A stretch of 44,853 nucleotides of DNA from positions 1-44,853 of the forward strand of contig DFOA01000023.1 in NCBI GenBank assembly GCA_002381185.1. Direction: 5' to 3'. The notes beneath the pieces are model-generated. The model was not told the DNA's origin and searched no databases. It saw nothing but the letters and a program-made list of their open reading frames with translations. The position numbers and the translations under genes are program-made. Below, piece by piece: positions 1-7,585 of the stretch (positions are counted from its first letter, which is position 1; each line of letters opens with the position of its first letter). Source of the DNA: Firmicutes bacterium UBA3553 (GTDB taxonomy: Bacteria; Bacillota; Clostridia; Tissierellales; Sedimentibacteraceae).

Positions 1-38
1 GTTTTCATTGTAAATCAATAGGAGGTGAGGTTGCGTGA
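1..38 (+). CDS. 3' end of upstream gene, probably the ABC ATPase partner (BceA type)
   Basis: The window opens inside a gene. One open frame ends in the residues SIGGEVA at a TGA (36-38) that overlaps the GTG start of the permease by four bases (GTGA). A Gly-Gly-rich tail and overlap with the permease are what one expects of the ATPase of a Bce-type transporter. A second frame stops at 19-21, so the frame choice is an inference. Confidence 0.4.
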   Translation, partial: FHCKSIGGEVA

Positions 39-2122
39 CCTTTCATCATATTATATTTCAAAATCTTCGTCATAACGCAAAAAAATATCTGTCATATCTT
101 TTTGTGAACAGCTTTATAGTGACAGTGCTATTCTTGTATATGAGTCTGCTGTTTAACCGCAATCTGGCGCAAAACGCCGCCGTAAAATCAGCAGATCTGT
201 ATATCAAGATTGCGTCTGTGGCAATCAGCCTTTTCTGTGTTGTGTTCGTGACATATACTGGTGTATATTTTGTCAAATCACGTGGGCGGGAGTTTGGCGT
301 TTATCTCACTATCGGTATGAGCAGCCGTGACTTAATAAAAATAGTATGGCTTGAAACAGCGGTAATTATATTTGGTTCAGTTGTGTGTGGATTTTTGGGG
401 GGAGTGCTATTTTCAAGAGCGTTTTATATGGTTCTAGCAAAAATACTCAAACTTTCCATGGCTATATATAGCATTACATGGGAATGTTTTGCGCTGACCT
501 TGGGTGTATTCCTGTTTGTAATGACTTTTAACTTGATTTTTACCGGTCGATTCCTGAAAAAGTTATCAATCGTACAAATTACGAAATCACAGAACACGAG
601 AGGCAGGACAAAAAGTCGTCCGGTTTTAGGGATAACCGGTGTTATGCTGTTTGCTTTATCGTTGTGGTTTTTTCATGCTCTTTTAAATGGTTATACCTTC
701 CTTCGGAATATTGCTAGAAATCATGGGGAAGTCATTTTGTTCCTGACAATAGCGGCTTTATTAAGTTCAATGTACATTGCGGTTGCTTTTTTGACAAGCG
801 GGATACAAAGAATAATCAGGCAATTCCCGAAAGCATATAACAGCAGCATTTTAACACTCAGTGAATTATCTCATAAATTTTTCTCGTACAAAACATCCTT
901 GTACATGATTTCTCTGCTGGTTACTTTCTCGCTGTTCTTTATGGGATTCGGAATGGGGGCGTTTAATTCTGACTTAACTGAAAATAAACTCATAGAAGCA
1001 TTTCCGTACGATTTTATGATTGAAACTTCAGGAAACATTAACAATATCAATGAAGGTGAGATTAGGCAGATTGTTGCGGAAAATGGGGGTGAAATAGCTG
1101 AATTTAAAACACTGCCTTTTATGACAGATATGAATTATCGCGACCTTCCGGAGTTTTTTCTGAATTACAGGGTGGACAGCATGTTAATAAGCGAGAGTGC
1201 ATTTGGTTATTTAACCGGCGAATATCTGAACCTTGCTACGGATGAAATGCTACTTGTCTATACCAACCGGCAAAACAGTGAGCGGCCAATGGACTTTGAC
1301 AGCGTAATTACTGTTGAGCCATGGCGTGAAGGTATAGTCCGCGGAGATGCGTTTCGTTCCGATCCAACAGATATGCGCTCATTTATTGACAGTTTGGACG
1401 TCCCGTATCTGACGTACGAGCAGGAAAAGACACGAGTCAGGTACATGTCTTTCATAAATAAATACGGAGATTTCGAGTTTGCGGGAGCAGTCGCCAATGT
1501 AGTGGATGATGATGTTTACGAAAGTATGTCACAAAAAGCTCAAATCAACAAACTGTACCTTTTTAACTTAAAAAGTGGTGATGGCGCGGCAATTTATGAA
1601 GGAATCCTGAACGCCCTGCGAATTAAGAACGGCAATCCGAATTTATGGAAAGGCGGAGATGCAGAGCTTGGAAAAAAGGATAACCCGGAATGCCTTCGTC
1701 CGATTTATAGTGCGGAACGATGGGACACCGCTTTGAAAATCTGCGGATTTCTGTTATTCTCGATGATGTTTTTGGGATTGTTGTTTCTGCTGTCCTCCAG
1801 TATTGCGTTATATTACAAAATTGCCGGAGACGAAGACGAGGAAAAAGAGAAATTTGCCTTGCTGAAAAAAATAGGGCTTACTGACCGCGAATACCGCAAG
1901 GATTTGACTTTACGGCTTAATATACTGTCTTTCGCGCCACTTATACTGGGTGGCATATTAGGGTTGTTTTTGGTGTATGAGGTGGTATCTGTTTCAATGG
2001 CTGCTTATGCCGAATATCTAATGGGTAGGGTAATATTTGTTTATGGGATGCTTGCAGTATGGAACACGTTCATGTGTTTTTCGTTAAAAAGAAAGATATT
2101 AAGAAGTATTGTAACTCAGTAG
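35..2122 (+). CDS. BceB-type FtsX-family ABC transporter permease
   Basis: A 695-residue integral membrane protein of the FtsX/MacB permease superfamily, with the BceB layout: several N-terminal membrane segments (about residues 18-40, 58-80, 105-130, 150-170), more to about residue 310, a large extracytoplasmic region (about 310-560), then a final group of membrane segments (about 562-590, 635-660, 670-690). Such permeases pair with an ATPase and a two-component system to sense or remove cell-wall antibiotics such as bacitracin, nisin and other antimicrobial peptides. GTG start with AGGTGAGG just upstream; the preceding gene appears to overlap it. No histidine kinase or response regulator is seen downstream, so it may lie upstream of the window. 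Substrate unknown. Confidence 0.85.
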   Translation: MTFHHIIFQNLRHNAKKYLSYLFVNSFIVTVLFLYMSLLFNRNLAQNAAVKSADLYIKIASVAISLFCVVFVTYTGVYFVKSRGREFGVYLTIGMSSRDLIKIVWLETAVIIFGSVVCGFLGGVLFSRAFYMVLAKILKLSMAIYSITWECFALTLGVFLFVMTFNLIFTGRFLKKLSIVQITKSQNTRGRTKSRPVLGITGVMLFALSLWFFHALLNGYTFLRNIARNHGEVILFLTIAALLSSMYIAVAFLTSGIQRIIRQFPKAYNSSILTLSELSHKFFSYKTSLYMISLLVTFSLFFMGFGMGAFNSDLTENKLIEAFPYDFMIETSGNINNINEGEIRQIVAENGGEIAEFKTLPFMTDMNYRDLPEFFLNYRVDSMLISESAFGYLTGEYLNLATDEMLLVYTNRQNSERPMDFDSVITVEPWREGIVRGDAFRSDPTDMRSFIDSLDVPYLTYEQEKTRVRYMSFINKYGDFEFAGAVANVVDDDVYESMSQKAQINKLYLFNLKSGDGAAIYEGILNALRIKNGNPNLWKGGDAELGKKDNPECLRPIYSAERWDTALKICGFLLFSMMFLGLLFLLSSSIALYYKIAGDEDEEKEKFALLKKIGLTDREYRKDLTLRLNILSFAPLILGGILGLFLVYEVVSVSMAAYAEYLMGRVIFVYGMLAVWNTFMCFSLKRKILRSIVTQ

Positions 2123-2147
2123 TTGGTTTATATAGTGAAGAAAGTAC

Positions 2148-2208
2148 TGTACATTATTAAGTAAGCATGCTATAATAAAAAGAATAATGTACATAACATT
2201 ATTAAGTA
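2148..2208 (+). promoter_or_regulatory. Promoter and candidate PadR operators
   Basis: TGTACA (2148-2153) and TATAAT (2171-2176) are 17 bp apart and form a plausible sigma-A promoter. TGTACATTATT (2148-2158) and AATAATGTACA (2183-2193) are perfect inverted copies flanking the -10. A 13-bp direct repeat, ACATTATTAAGTA, occurs at 2151-2163 and 2196-2208. TGTACA-centred palindromes are typical of PadR operators, so autorepression is the likely purpose. Confidence 0.7.
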
Positions 2209-2230
2209 TTTTAAGGTGTGGTGATGATGT

Positions 2231-2545
2231 TTGAATAAAGAAATGCTGAAAGGTACTATTGATATCCTTATTTTAAGCGTTTTAAGTCAAGGAGATAATT
2301 ATGGCTATGAAATTTCAAGGATAATTAAGGCGAGGACCGAAGGGATGTTTGAAATATTAGAGGCTACTATGTATTTGGCATTAAAAAGATTGGAAACTCA
2401 AAAAGCTATAGAATTTTACTGGGGTGATGAATCAGGAGGCGGCAGAAGAAAATATTTCAGGATTACCGAACCTGGTAAAGCCCAACTTGCCCAGTTAATA
2501 AGTGACTGGAGGGAAACATCGCAGGTAGTTGAAAAATTTATTTAG
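2231..2545 (+). CDS. PadR family transcriptional regulator
   Basis: A 104-residue PadR-type winged-helix protein of the short subfamily. The N-terminus (MLKGTIDILILSVLSQGDNYGYEI) and the wing (GGGRRKYFRITEPGK) are diagnostic. The TTG start at 2231 is chosen because the ATGs just before it lead to an immediate stop, and AAGGTGTGGTG lies upstream. PadR proteins repress neighbouring membrane or efflux genes and often their own promoter. The next gene starts 10 bp after the stop, and its ribosome binding site overlaps this stop codon, so the two are one transcriptional unit. Confidence 0.93.
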   Translation: MNKEMLKGTIDILILSVLSQGDNYGYEISRIIKARTEGMFEILEATMYLALKRLETQKAIEFYWGDESGGGRRKYFRITEPGKAQLAQLISDWRETSQVVEKFI

Positions 2546-2555
2546 GAGGTTATGT

Positions 2556-3191
2556 ATGAATTTATTTATAAAAAGGATGTTTAATCTATCAGATATAAGA
2601 TATAAGTGGCTGTTATTGGCATCCATGATTCTCTTTGTATTTTCGCTTTATAATAATAGAATTAATCCTGACATGGGCATGGAGATGGAATGGCTTACGT
2701 ATGGCAGCTCCGTCATATGTGCGTTTGTATGGAGTGTTTTAAATTATGTGGGACATATTAAACTCAATACTCTTTACAGAAGGCATGACAGTATTGAAGC
2801 ATATGTTGAGAGCCTGGCAATGAAAAAACAGGAAAAGGATGATCTTAAGACATATCTGTATGACTTTGTAAATGATTTGGAAGCCAACGGAAAAACAAAA
2901 GACGAGGCTGTAAAAATTGCCATCAGCCAGTTTCAGGTACAGGAATTCAATTCGATTTCTAAAAACAGCGGGATTCTTGAACTACCTTCTCATCATTACC
3001 TTCTGGGTTATGCCCTAATTTTTATGGCTGCTGTTATATTTATACTGTGCCTGGTAAATACAGCTTTCAGAGATGTGTTTTTACTCAAGGCAATTTACTT
3101 TATGTTGATCTTATATTCCGCAGCTTTTGTAGTCTTGATTTTTTTATACAAGTTATTAGATTTTATAATGGCAAAAAAAATAATACGTTGA
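2556..3191 (+). CDS. Membrane protein with HAAS/permease-prefix-like domain, PadR partner
   Basis: A 211-residue membrane protein. The ATG at 2556 is preferred over an upstream TTG at 2529 because AGGAGG (2544-2549) is six bases before it. Two hydrophobic segments lie near the N-terminus (about residues 17-33 and 45-63) and two near the C-terminus (about 149-170 and 178-203). Between them is a soluble helical stretch (AYVESLAMKKQEKDDLKTYL onward) ending in KTKDEAVKIAISQF, which has the pattern of the HAAS / DUF1700 / permease-prefix domains that commonly accompany PadR regulators. Exact function is unknown; a membrane sensor or effector controlled by the PadR protein is the best guess. Confidence 0.7.
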   Translation: MNLFIKRMFNLSDIRYKWLLLASMILFVFSLYNNRINPDMGMEMEWLTYGSSVICAFVWSVLNYVGHIKLNTLYRRHDSIEAYVESLAMKKQEKDDLKTYLYDFVNDLEANGKTKDEAVKIAISQFQVQEFNSISKNSGILELPSHHYLLGYALIFMAAVIFILCLVNTAFRDVFLLKAIYFMLILYSAAFVVLIFLYKLLDFIMAKKIIR

Positions 3192-3203
3192 TTTAATAGC
3201 CCA

Positions 3204-3234
3204 CCCTTAGGCATTTGCTTAAGGGAATTTTTTT
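3204..3234 (+). terminator. Terminator of the PadR operon
   Basis: CCCTTA (3204-3209) pairs with TAAGGG (3220-3225) and is followed by AATTTTTTTT. It lies 12 bp after the membrane-protein stop codon. Confidence 0.75.
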
Positions 3235-3343
3235 AATAAATGTTGACATACCAATTGTTAATAATTTCATCCATATAATATAAAATTTTTTTGAAAAAAT
3301 TATAGTTTTAATGTAAAATAATTAAAATACTATAAAGAATAAT

Positions 3344-3376
3344 AAAATCCTCAGACTGATAGTTTGAGGATTTTTT
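3344..3376 (+). terminator. Strong hairpin terminator in the LysR leader
   Basis: AAAATCCTCAGACT (3344-3357) pairs with AGTTTGAGGATTTT (3361-3374) through a three-base loop, with one G-U pair, and the arm runs into T residues. It sits only 50 bp before the lysR start and well downstream of the previous operon's own terminator, so it may end a short leader RNA or insulate lysR. An imperfect inverted repeat at 3301-3334 (TATAGTTTTAAT / ATTAAAATACTATA) precedes it. No convincing promoter was seen in 3235-3343. Confidence 0.7.
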
Positions 3377-3426
3377 AAAATCTGGGATAACGCTCAGTTA
3401 AAACTAGAATTGATAGGAGGAAGACT

Positions 3427-4335
3427 ATGACGTTGCAGCAATTAAGATATGCCATTACAATAGCAGATTGCAATTCCATGAATAAGGCTGCCCAGGCATT
3501 ATTCATTTCACAGCCAAGCTTATCGGCTTCTATAAGGGATTTGGAAAATGAAATCGGAATTGCTATCTATAAGCGTACAAACCGGGGAATTACCATAACT
3601 CCCGAAGGGGAGGAATTTCTGGGGTATGCCAGACAAGTAGCGGAACAATATGACCTTATTAACAAAAAATATATTGATAAAAACAGTATAAAAAAGAAAT
3701 TCAGTGTTTCAACACAGCACTATACATTTGCAGTGAAAGCATTTGTGGAAATGGTAAAACAGTTTGGTATGGATGAATATGAGTTTGCGGTTCATGAGAC
3801 AAAGACATATGAAGTGATTGAAAATGTAAAAAACTTCAAAAGTGAACTAGGTATTTTGTACCTGAATGATTTTAACAGAAAGGTCATAACAAAAATATTG
3901 AAAGAGAATAACCTGGAATTTATCGAATTGTTTAAGTGTAAGACATATGTCTATTTATGGAAGGGCAATCCTTTGGCGAAACAGGATTTAATTACTATGG
4001 AGGACCTTGAGGAGTATCCTTGCCTTTCATTTGACCAAGGAATGAACAACTCGTTTTATTTTGCAGAGGAAGTACTTAGCACGAATGAATATAAAAAAAT
4101 AATTAAAGCGAATGACAGAGCAACCCTGCTGAATCTTATGGTTGGACTCAATGCATACACTTTATGTTCAGGAATTATCTGTCAGGAATTAAACGGAGAT
4201 GATTATACGGCGATACCGCTGGATTCGGATGAAATTATGAGCATCGGCTATATTAGCAGAAAAAATACGACAATGAGCCAATTAGGGAAGAAATATGTTG
4301 ATGAACTGATTAAATATAAAGAAAGAGTGTTATAG
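3427..4335 (+). CDS. LysR family transcriptional regulator, probable regulator of the met operon
   Basis: A 302-residue LysR-type regulator: N-terminal winged helix-turn-helix (NKAAQALFISQPSLSASIRD, about residues 18-37) followed by a periplasmic-binding-protein-like effector domain from about residue 90. ATG start with AGGAGGAAG upstream. It is immediately upstream of, and parallel to, the methionine transport and aminotransferase operon, so control of that operon is a reasonable inference; the ligand cannot be read from the sequence. After the stop, TTATAG-T7-CTATAA (4330-4348) can form a small hairpin but does not look like a standard terminator. Confidence 0.93.
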   Translation: MTLQQLRYAITIADCNSMNKAAQALFISQPSLSASIRDLENEIGIAIYKRTNRGITITPEGEEFLGYARQVAEQYDLINKKYIDKNSIKKKFSVSTQHYTFAVKAFVEMVKQFGMDEYEFAVHETKTYEVIENVKNFKSELGILYLNDFNRKVITKILKENNLEFIELFKCKTYVYLWKGNPLAKQDLITMEDLEEYPCLSFDQGMNNSFYFAEEVLSTNEYKKIIKANDRATLLNLMVGLNAYTLCSGIICQELNGDDYTAIPLDSDEIMSIGYISRKNTTMSQLGKKYVDELIKYKERVL

Positions 4336-4367
4336 TTTTTTTCTATAACGAGTTGTCGGTTTTACGT

Positions 4368-4398
4368 ATTAACACTAATCCAAAAAATTATGTATAAT
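4368..4398 (+). promoter_or_regulatory. Candidate promoter of the met leader, with LysR-like box
   Basis: TATAAT at 4393-4398 is a good -10. No good -35 is present; in its place is the dyad ATTA-ACAC-TAAT (4368-4379), which fits the T-N11-A type box bound by LysR activators. This would place the RNA start near 4405, giving a leader of about 400 bases before metN. Confidence 0.5.
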
Positions 4399-4471
4399 AC
4401 AACTTATAAATAAACATTGATGTTACAAAATTAAGATGAATTAAAAATATTAAAGCAAAGGAAAAAGCAAA

Positions 4472-4588
4472 ATGCGTACAAAATTATTTAATTATGAAAT
4501 GAATATGGTAATGGGTACCTATGACATGCAAATGCTGATGCAGATGCAGGGGAAAATGTCTTTGTTTTGTGCGCCTTATGTTACCTGA
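4472..4588 (+). CDS. Methionine-rich leader peptide (38 codons)
   Basis: A 38-codon open frame, too short for routine gene calling, begins at ATG 4472 after AAAGGAAAA (4457-4465). Nine codons are Met: 1, 10, 12, 14, 19, 21, 23, 25 and 29. Eight of them fall in the 20-codon stretch 4499-4558. It stops at TGA 4586-4588. It lies in the leader of the methionine transport operon and is followed by competing RNA hairpins. The arrangement matches the amino-acid leader peptides of trp, his and leu operons, where ribosome stalling on the scarce codon controls termination. The coding claim is inferred from codon content and position; no homolog was searched. Confidence 0.7.
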   Translation: MRTKLFNYEMNMVMGTYDMQMLMQMQGKMSLFCAPYVT

Positions 4589-4666
4589 TATGATTCTATT
4601 CTTATTTGGAAAAATGTAGATGATATTTTGCAGGTGCATACAGTACCTGCTTTTTGTATGCAGGTA
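4577..4666 (+). promoter_or_regulatory. Transcription attenuator with antiterminator and terminator
   Basis: The terminator pairs GCAGGTGC (4630-4637) with GTACCTGC (4643-4650), with one G-U pair and a five-base loop, and is followed by TTTTTG. A competing antiterminator pairs TATG-T-TACCTG (4577-4587, overlapping the leader stop codon) with CAGGTGCATA (4631-4640): ten pairs with one bulge. CAGG in the Met-codon run (4547-4550) can in turn pair with CCTG at 4584-4587. Other alternatives are TGCATAC (4635-4641) with GTATGCA (4656-4662), and TACCTGC (4644-4650) with GCAGGTA (4660-4666). This gives the 1:2, 2:3, 3:4 logic of classical attenuation. Confidence 0.65.
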
Positions 4667-4694
4667 ATTCAAACGCATTGAGTTTCAGATTTGC

Positions 4695-4814
4695 ATGAGC
4701 GAAGGTGTAAGCAAATATGTGAACGAAGCTGCGCTCCCCAATGTATGCGACCGTAAGGGAGCAAATACACCGAGAAATGAGACTGTGCTATGCCGAAAGG
4801 AGGAAAAGCATTGA
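4695..4814 (+). CDS. Possible 39-codon ORF coupled to metN
   Basis: An open frame of 39 codons from ATG 4695 ends at TGA 4812-4814, overlapping the TTG start of metN by four bases (TTGA), as in coupled operon genes. I see no good ribosome binding site before it. The same stretch can fold: GGTGTA (4704-4709) with TACACC (4766-4771), enclosing GCTCCC (4733-4738) with GGGAGC (4757-4762). It may therefore be a small coupled ORF, a structured RNA, or both. The peptide is not recognised. Confidence 0.35.
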   Translation: MSEGVSKYVNEAALPNVCDRKGANTPRNETVLCRKEEKH

Positions 4815-5857
4815 TTGTATTCGAAAATGTAAGTAAGAGCTTTCAAGCAAATGGAAGAACTGTTGAAGCGGTTAATAACGTAAATTTACGTTTGGAGGAA
4901 GGAAAAATACATGGAATTATCGGGTTTTCAGGAGCAGGAAAGTCAACGTTGGTCAGATGTATCAATCTTCTTGAAAAGCCCACAGAAGGAAAAGTTATTT
5001 TAGGAGATACGGAAATTACATTACTTTCTGAGAAGAGGTTAAGAGAAGAACGAAAAAAGATCGGAATGATTTTTCAACAATTTAATTTGTTCGCATCCCG
5101 AACTGTTTATCAAAATATAGCCTATCCGTTAAAACATAGTGGAATGAAGAAAAAAGGGATTCAAGACAGGGTGAATTATTTACTTGAATTGGTGGATCTG
5201 CAAGATAAGGCAAATGCCTATCCATCACAATTAAGCGGGGGACAGAAACAGAGGGTAGCAATCGCCCGTGCATTGGCCAATGATCCCAAAATACTATTAA
5301 GCGATGAATCCACCAGTGCTTTAGATCCCCAGACAACAAAATCAATATTGAAGCTATTGAAACAATTGAATGAAAAATTGGGGATAACCATTGTGGTTAT
5401 AACCCATGAGATGCAGGTAGTAAAAGAAATATGTGATAATGTAGTTGTTATGGAAAATGGGAAAATAGTGGAGCAGGGAGATGTTTTCCACGTATTTGCA
5501 AGTCCTGTAGAACAAATTACAAAAGATTTTGTGGACAGTACGTCGAATTTATCCAAGATACATGAATTAATTACTCAGAAGGCATCAATTGCAGAGCTTA
5601 AGGAGGGTGAATGTATATTAAAGTTTACCTATTTAGAGCGCAATGCTTCGGAGGCTCTGGTATCACAGATTTCGAGGAAATTCAATTTAGATGTCAATAT
5701 TATTTTTGGAAATATTGAACTGATTGGAGAAAATCCCATTGGCGGCCTGGTATCTGTTGTAAGCGGTGAGGCAAAGAATATTACGGATGCAATTGCCTAT
5801 TTACGGGATAAAAATGTGGGAGTGGAGGTGATTTTGGATGCAAGAACTTCTAATTAA
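4811..5857 (+). CDS. metN: Methionine ABC transporter ATP-binding protein MetN
   Basis: ATPase of the D/L-methionine importer. The TTG at 4811 is chosen over an ATG at 4790 because AAAGGAGG (4796-4803) lies seven bases before it, and the resulting N-terminus MIVFENVSKSF matches the family. Walker A GFSGAGKST (about residues 38-46), signature LSGGQKQR, Walker B ILLSDESTSALD and the H-loop VITHEM are intact. The C-terminal 90 or so residues form the NIL ligand-sensing domain, which in MetN gives inhibition by internal methionine. Length 348 residues is normal. It overlaps metI by 20 bases. Confidence 0.95.
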   Translation: MIVFENVSKSFQANGRTVEAVNNVNLRLEEGKIHGIIGFSGAGKSTLVRCINLLEKPTEGKVILGDTEITLLSEKRLREERKKIGMIFQQFNLFASRTVYQNIAYPLKHSGMKKKGIQDRVNYLLELVDLQDKANAYPSQLSGGQKQRVAIARALANDPKILLSDESTSALDPQTTKSILKLLKQLNEKLGITIVVITHEMQVVKEICDNVVVMENGKIVEQGDVFHVFASPVEQITKDFVDSTSNLSKIHELITQKASIAELKEGECILKFTYLERNASEALVSQISRKFNLDVNIIFGNIELIGENPIGGLVSVVSGEAKNITDAIAYLRDKNVGVEVILDARTSN

Positions 5858-6518
5858 CATTTTTCCGAATGTGATGTCGAAGCTGCCGGATTTTTACGAA
5901 AGTATTTATGAAACTCTTGTTATGGTTGGATGGTCCGGTTCAATTTCATTTGCACTTGGATTATTGCTAGGTATCAGCCTGACTGTTACAAAAAGAGAAG
6001 GTATCCTTCAAAATCCTGTGCTTTTTCAGATATTAGATAATATAATTAATTTTTTACGCTCCATACCATTTATTATATTACTTGCCAGTTTAATTCCGTT
6101 GACAAGATTAATTTCAGGCACTGCAATCGGAGTGGAAGGAGCGATTGTACCGCTAGTCTTCGGTACGGTTCCGTTCTTTTCAAGGCAGATAGAATCGGCT
6201 TTGGCTGAATTGGACCCGGGATTGGTTGAAGCGGCACAGTCTATGGGTTCAGGACCGCTGGAAATTATATACCGCGTATATCTTAAAGAGTGTATTCCCG
6301 GTATTATCAGGGGAACAACAATTACAGCTATCAGCCTGATCGGGCTTACCGCTATGGCCGGTGCAGTCGGTGCAGGGGGGCTTGGAGATTTCGCCATACG
6401 ATTCGGATATCAGAGAAATCAGATTGATGTCACCTATGCCTCGGTTATTGTGTTGGTAGCAATGGTCAGCATAATTCAAATTATAGGAAATTTCATAGTA
6501 AAGAAAAACAGTCATTAA
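5838..6518 (+). CDS. metI: Methionine ABC transporter permease MetI
   Basis: A 226-residue permease with five or so membrane segments, of the MetI family. The EAA-type cytoplasmic loop that contacts the ATPase is visible as EAAQSMGSGPLEIIYRVYLKE (about residues 134-154). Start ATG 5838 lies inside the end of metN, preceded by GGAGG (5823-5827), which implies coupled translation. It forms the membrane channel for the substrate delivered by MetQ. The next gene, a dehydrogenase, follows after 24 bases, an unusual insertion between metI and metQ. Confidence 0.95.
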   Translation: MQELLINIFPNVMSKLPDFYESIYETLVMVGWSGSISFALGLLLGISLTVTKREGILQNPVLFQILDNIINFLRSIPFIILLASLIPLTRLISGTAIGVEGAIVPLVFGTVPFFSRQIESALAELDPGLVEAAQSMGSGPLEIIYRVYLKECIPGIIRGTTITAISLIGLTAMAGAVGAGGLGDFAIRFGYQRNQIDVTYASVIVLVAMVSIIQIIGNFIVKKNSH

Positions 6519-6542
6519 AAGTAAGTAAAGGGAGGAATCAAA

Positions 6543-7496
6543 ATGGCATTAACACCAAGGAAAGTGGTTATTATCGGAGCGGGACATGTAGGTTCACATG
6601 CAGGATATGCGCTTGTCTCTCAGGGTCTTGCAGAACAAATTGTATATATTGATATCGAAGAGGAAAAAGCAAAAGCACAGGCGCTTGATATTTATGACGC
6701 TACTGTTTATCTGCCTCACCATGTGGATGTAAAAGCGGGAAATTATGAAGAAGCGGCTGATGCGGATCTCATGATTATAGCGGCAGGGCCTCTGCCTAAT
6801 TTGAACCAGACTAGGATGGATACTCTTGCTGATACAATTGCGATATTAAAAAGTGTTGTGATAAATATTAAGCAGTCTGGTTTTCAAGGTATTATTATAA
6901 GTATTTCAAATCCGGCAGATGTAGTTGCCCATTATATTCAAAATCAATTGGATTATCCGCCGGAAAGAATTATTTCCACAAGCACTACCCTGGATTCTGC
7001 AAGGCTTCGAAGGGCTATATCCGAAGCGACAGGAATAGATCAGAAATCAATTTATGCTTATGCGCTGGGTGAGCACGGAGAAAGTCAAATGGTTCCATGG
7101 TCTTCTGTTACTATTGCAGGGAAACCAATTCTGGAGCTGATTAAGGAAAAACCTGAGAAGTATGGGAATTTGGATTTGAAGGCACTTGCGGAAGAAGGTA
7201 AAGCAGGGGGATGGCATGTGCTTAAAGGCAAGGGATCAACCGAGTTTGGAATAGGGGCATCCATAGCAGAAGTAACAAGAGCGATTTTTGCCGATGAAAA
7301 AAGAGTTCTTCCGGTATCTGTACTGCTTAACGGAGAATACGGCCAGCACAACGTATACGCTTCTGTGCCGGCGATACTGGGAATCAACGGTGTGGAGGAA
7401 ATTATAGAGCTTAATATGACTGGTGAAGAAAAAGAAAAATTTGATGCCTCATGTGAAGAAATGAAAAGAAATTATGACTTGGCATTAACCTTATAA
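6543..7496 (+). CDS. L-2-hydroxyacid dehydrogenase of the LDH/MDH family
   Basis: A 317-residue NAD-dependent enzyme that interconverts L-2-hydroxyacids and 2-oxoacids. Seen: nucleotide loop IGAGHVG (residues 11-17), acidic D37 for NAD, catalytic R91 (LDH R109), D151 and R154 (D168/R171) and H178 (H195, in GEHGESQ). The position that sets substrate choice (LDH Q102, MDH Arg) is P85 within GPLPNLNQTR, so neither lactate nor malate is indicated; L-2-hydroxyisocaproate dehydrogenases also depart from Q/R there. Placed between metI and metQ and followed by a methionine-type aminotransferase, a role with 2-hydroxy-4-methylthiobutanoate / 4-methylthio-2-oxobutanoate is inferred. RBS GGGAGG 6530-6535. 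Confidence 0.85.
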   Translation: MALTPRKVVIIGAGHVGSHAGYALVSQGLAEQIVYIDIEEEKAKAQALDIYDATVYLPHHVDVKAGNYEEAADADLMIIAAGPLPNLNQTRMDTLADTIAILKSVVINIKQSGFQGIIISISNPADVVAHYIQNQLDYPPERIISTSTTLDSARLRRAISEATGIDQKSIYAYALGEHGESQMVPWSSVTIAGKPILELIKEKPEKYGNLDLKALAEEGKAGGWHVLKGKGSTEFGIGASIAEVTRAIFADEKRVLPVSVLLNGEYGQHNVYASVPAILGINGVEEIIELNMTGEEKEKFDASCEEMKRNYDLALTL

Positions 7497-7540
7497 ACAT
7501 ATGCAAGAATTAAATTATTGAGTCTTAATTATAAATAAAG

Positions 7541-7559
7541 GTTATCTTATTCTGATAAC
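7541..7559 (+). other. Intergenic hairpin before metQ
   Basis: GTTATC (7541-7546) pairs with GATAAC (7554-7559), with no T tract after it. It may stabilise or process the mRNA so that the abundant binding protein is made in excess, as is common in ABC importer operons. Small and unproven. Confidence 0.35.
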
Positions 7560-7585
7560 AACTAAAAAAAGAGGAGAATAAAAAT

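Noticed and set aside
3243..3279. TTGACA at 3243 with TATAAT at 3274 as a promoter for a leader RNA
   Set aside because: The spacing is 25 bp, too long for sigma-A, and no other good -10 is at 16-18 bp.
4484..4678. 64-codon ORF on the minus strand opposite the leader peptide
   Set aside because: It is His-rich only because it mirrors the ATG-rich plus strand; it has no binding site and no recognisable domain.
4400..4810. S-box (SAM) riboswitch or T-box before metN
   Set aside because: No S-box core (AGAG, GGCCC, GAAACC-type elements) and no T-box AGGGTGGNACCGCG sequence was found; the leader ORF and hairpins explain the region better.
4790..4810. ATG at 4790 as the start of metN
   Set aside because: No ribosome binding site precedes it, and AAAGGAGG lies downstream at the right distance for TTG 4811, which also gives the family's N-terminus.
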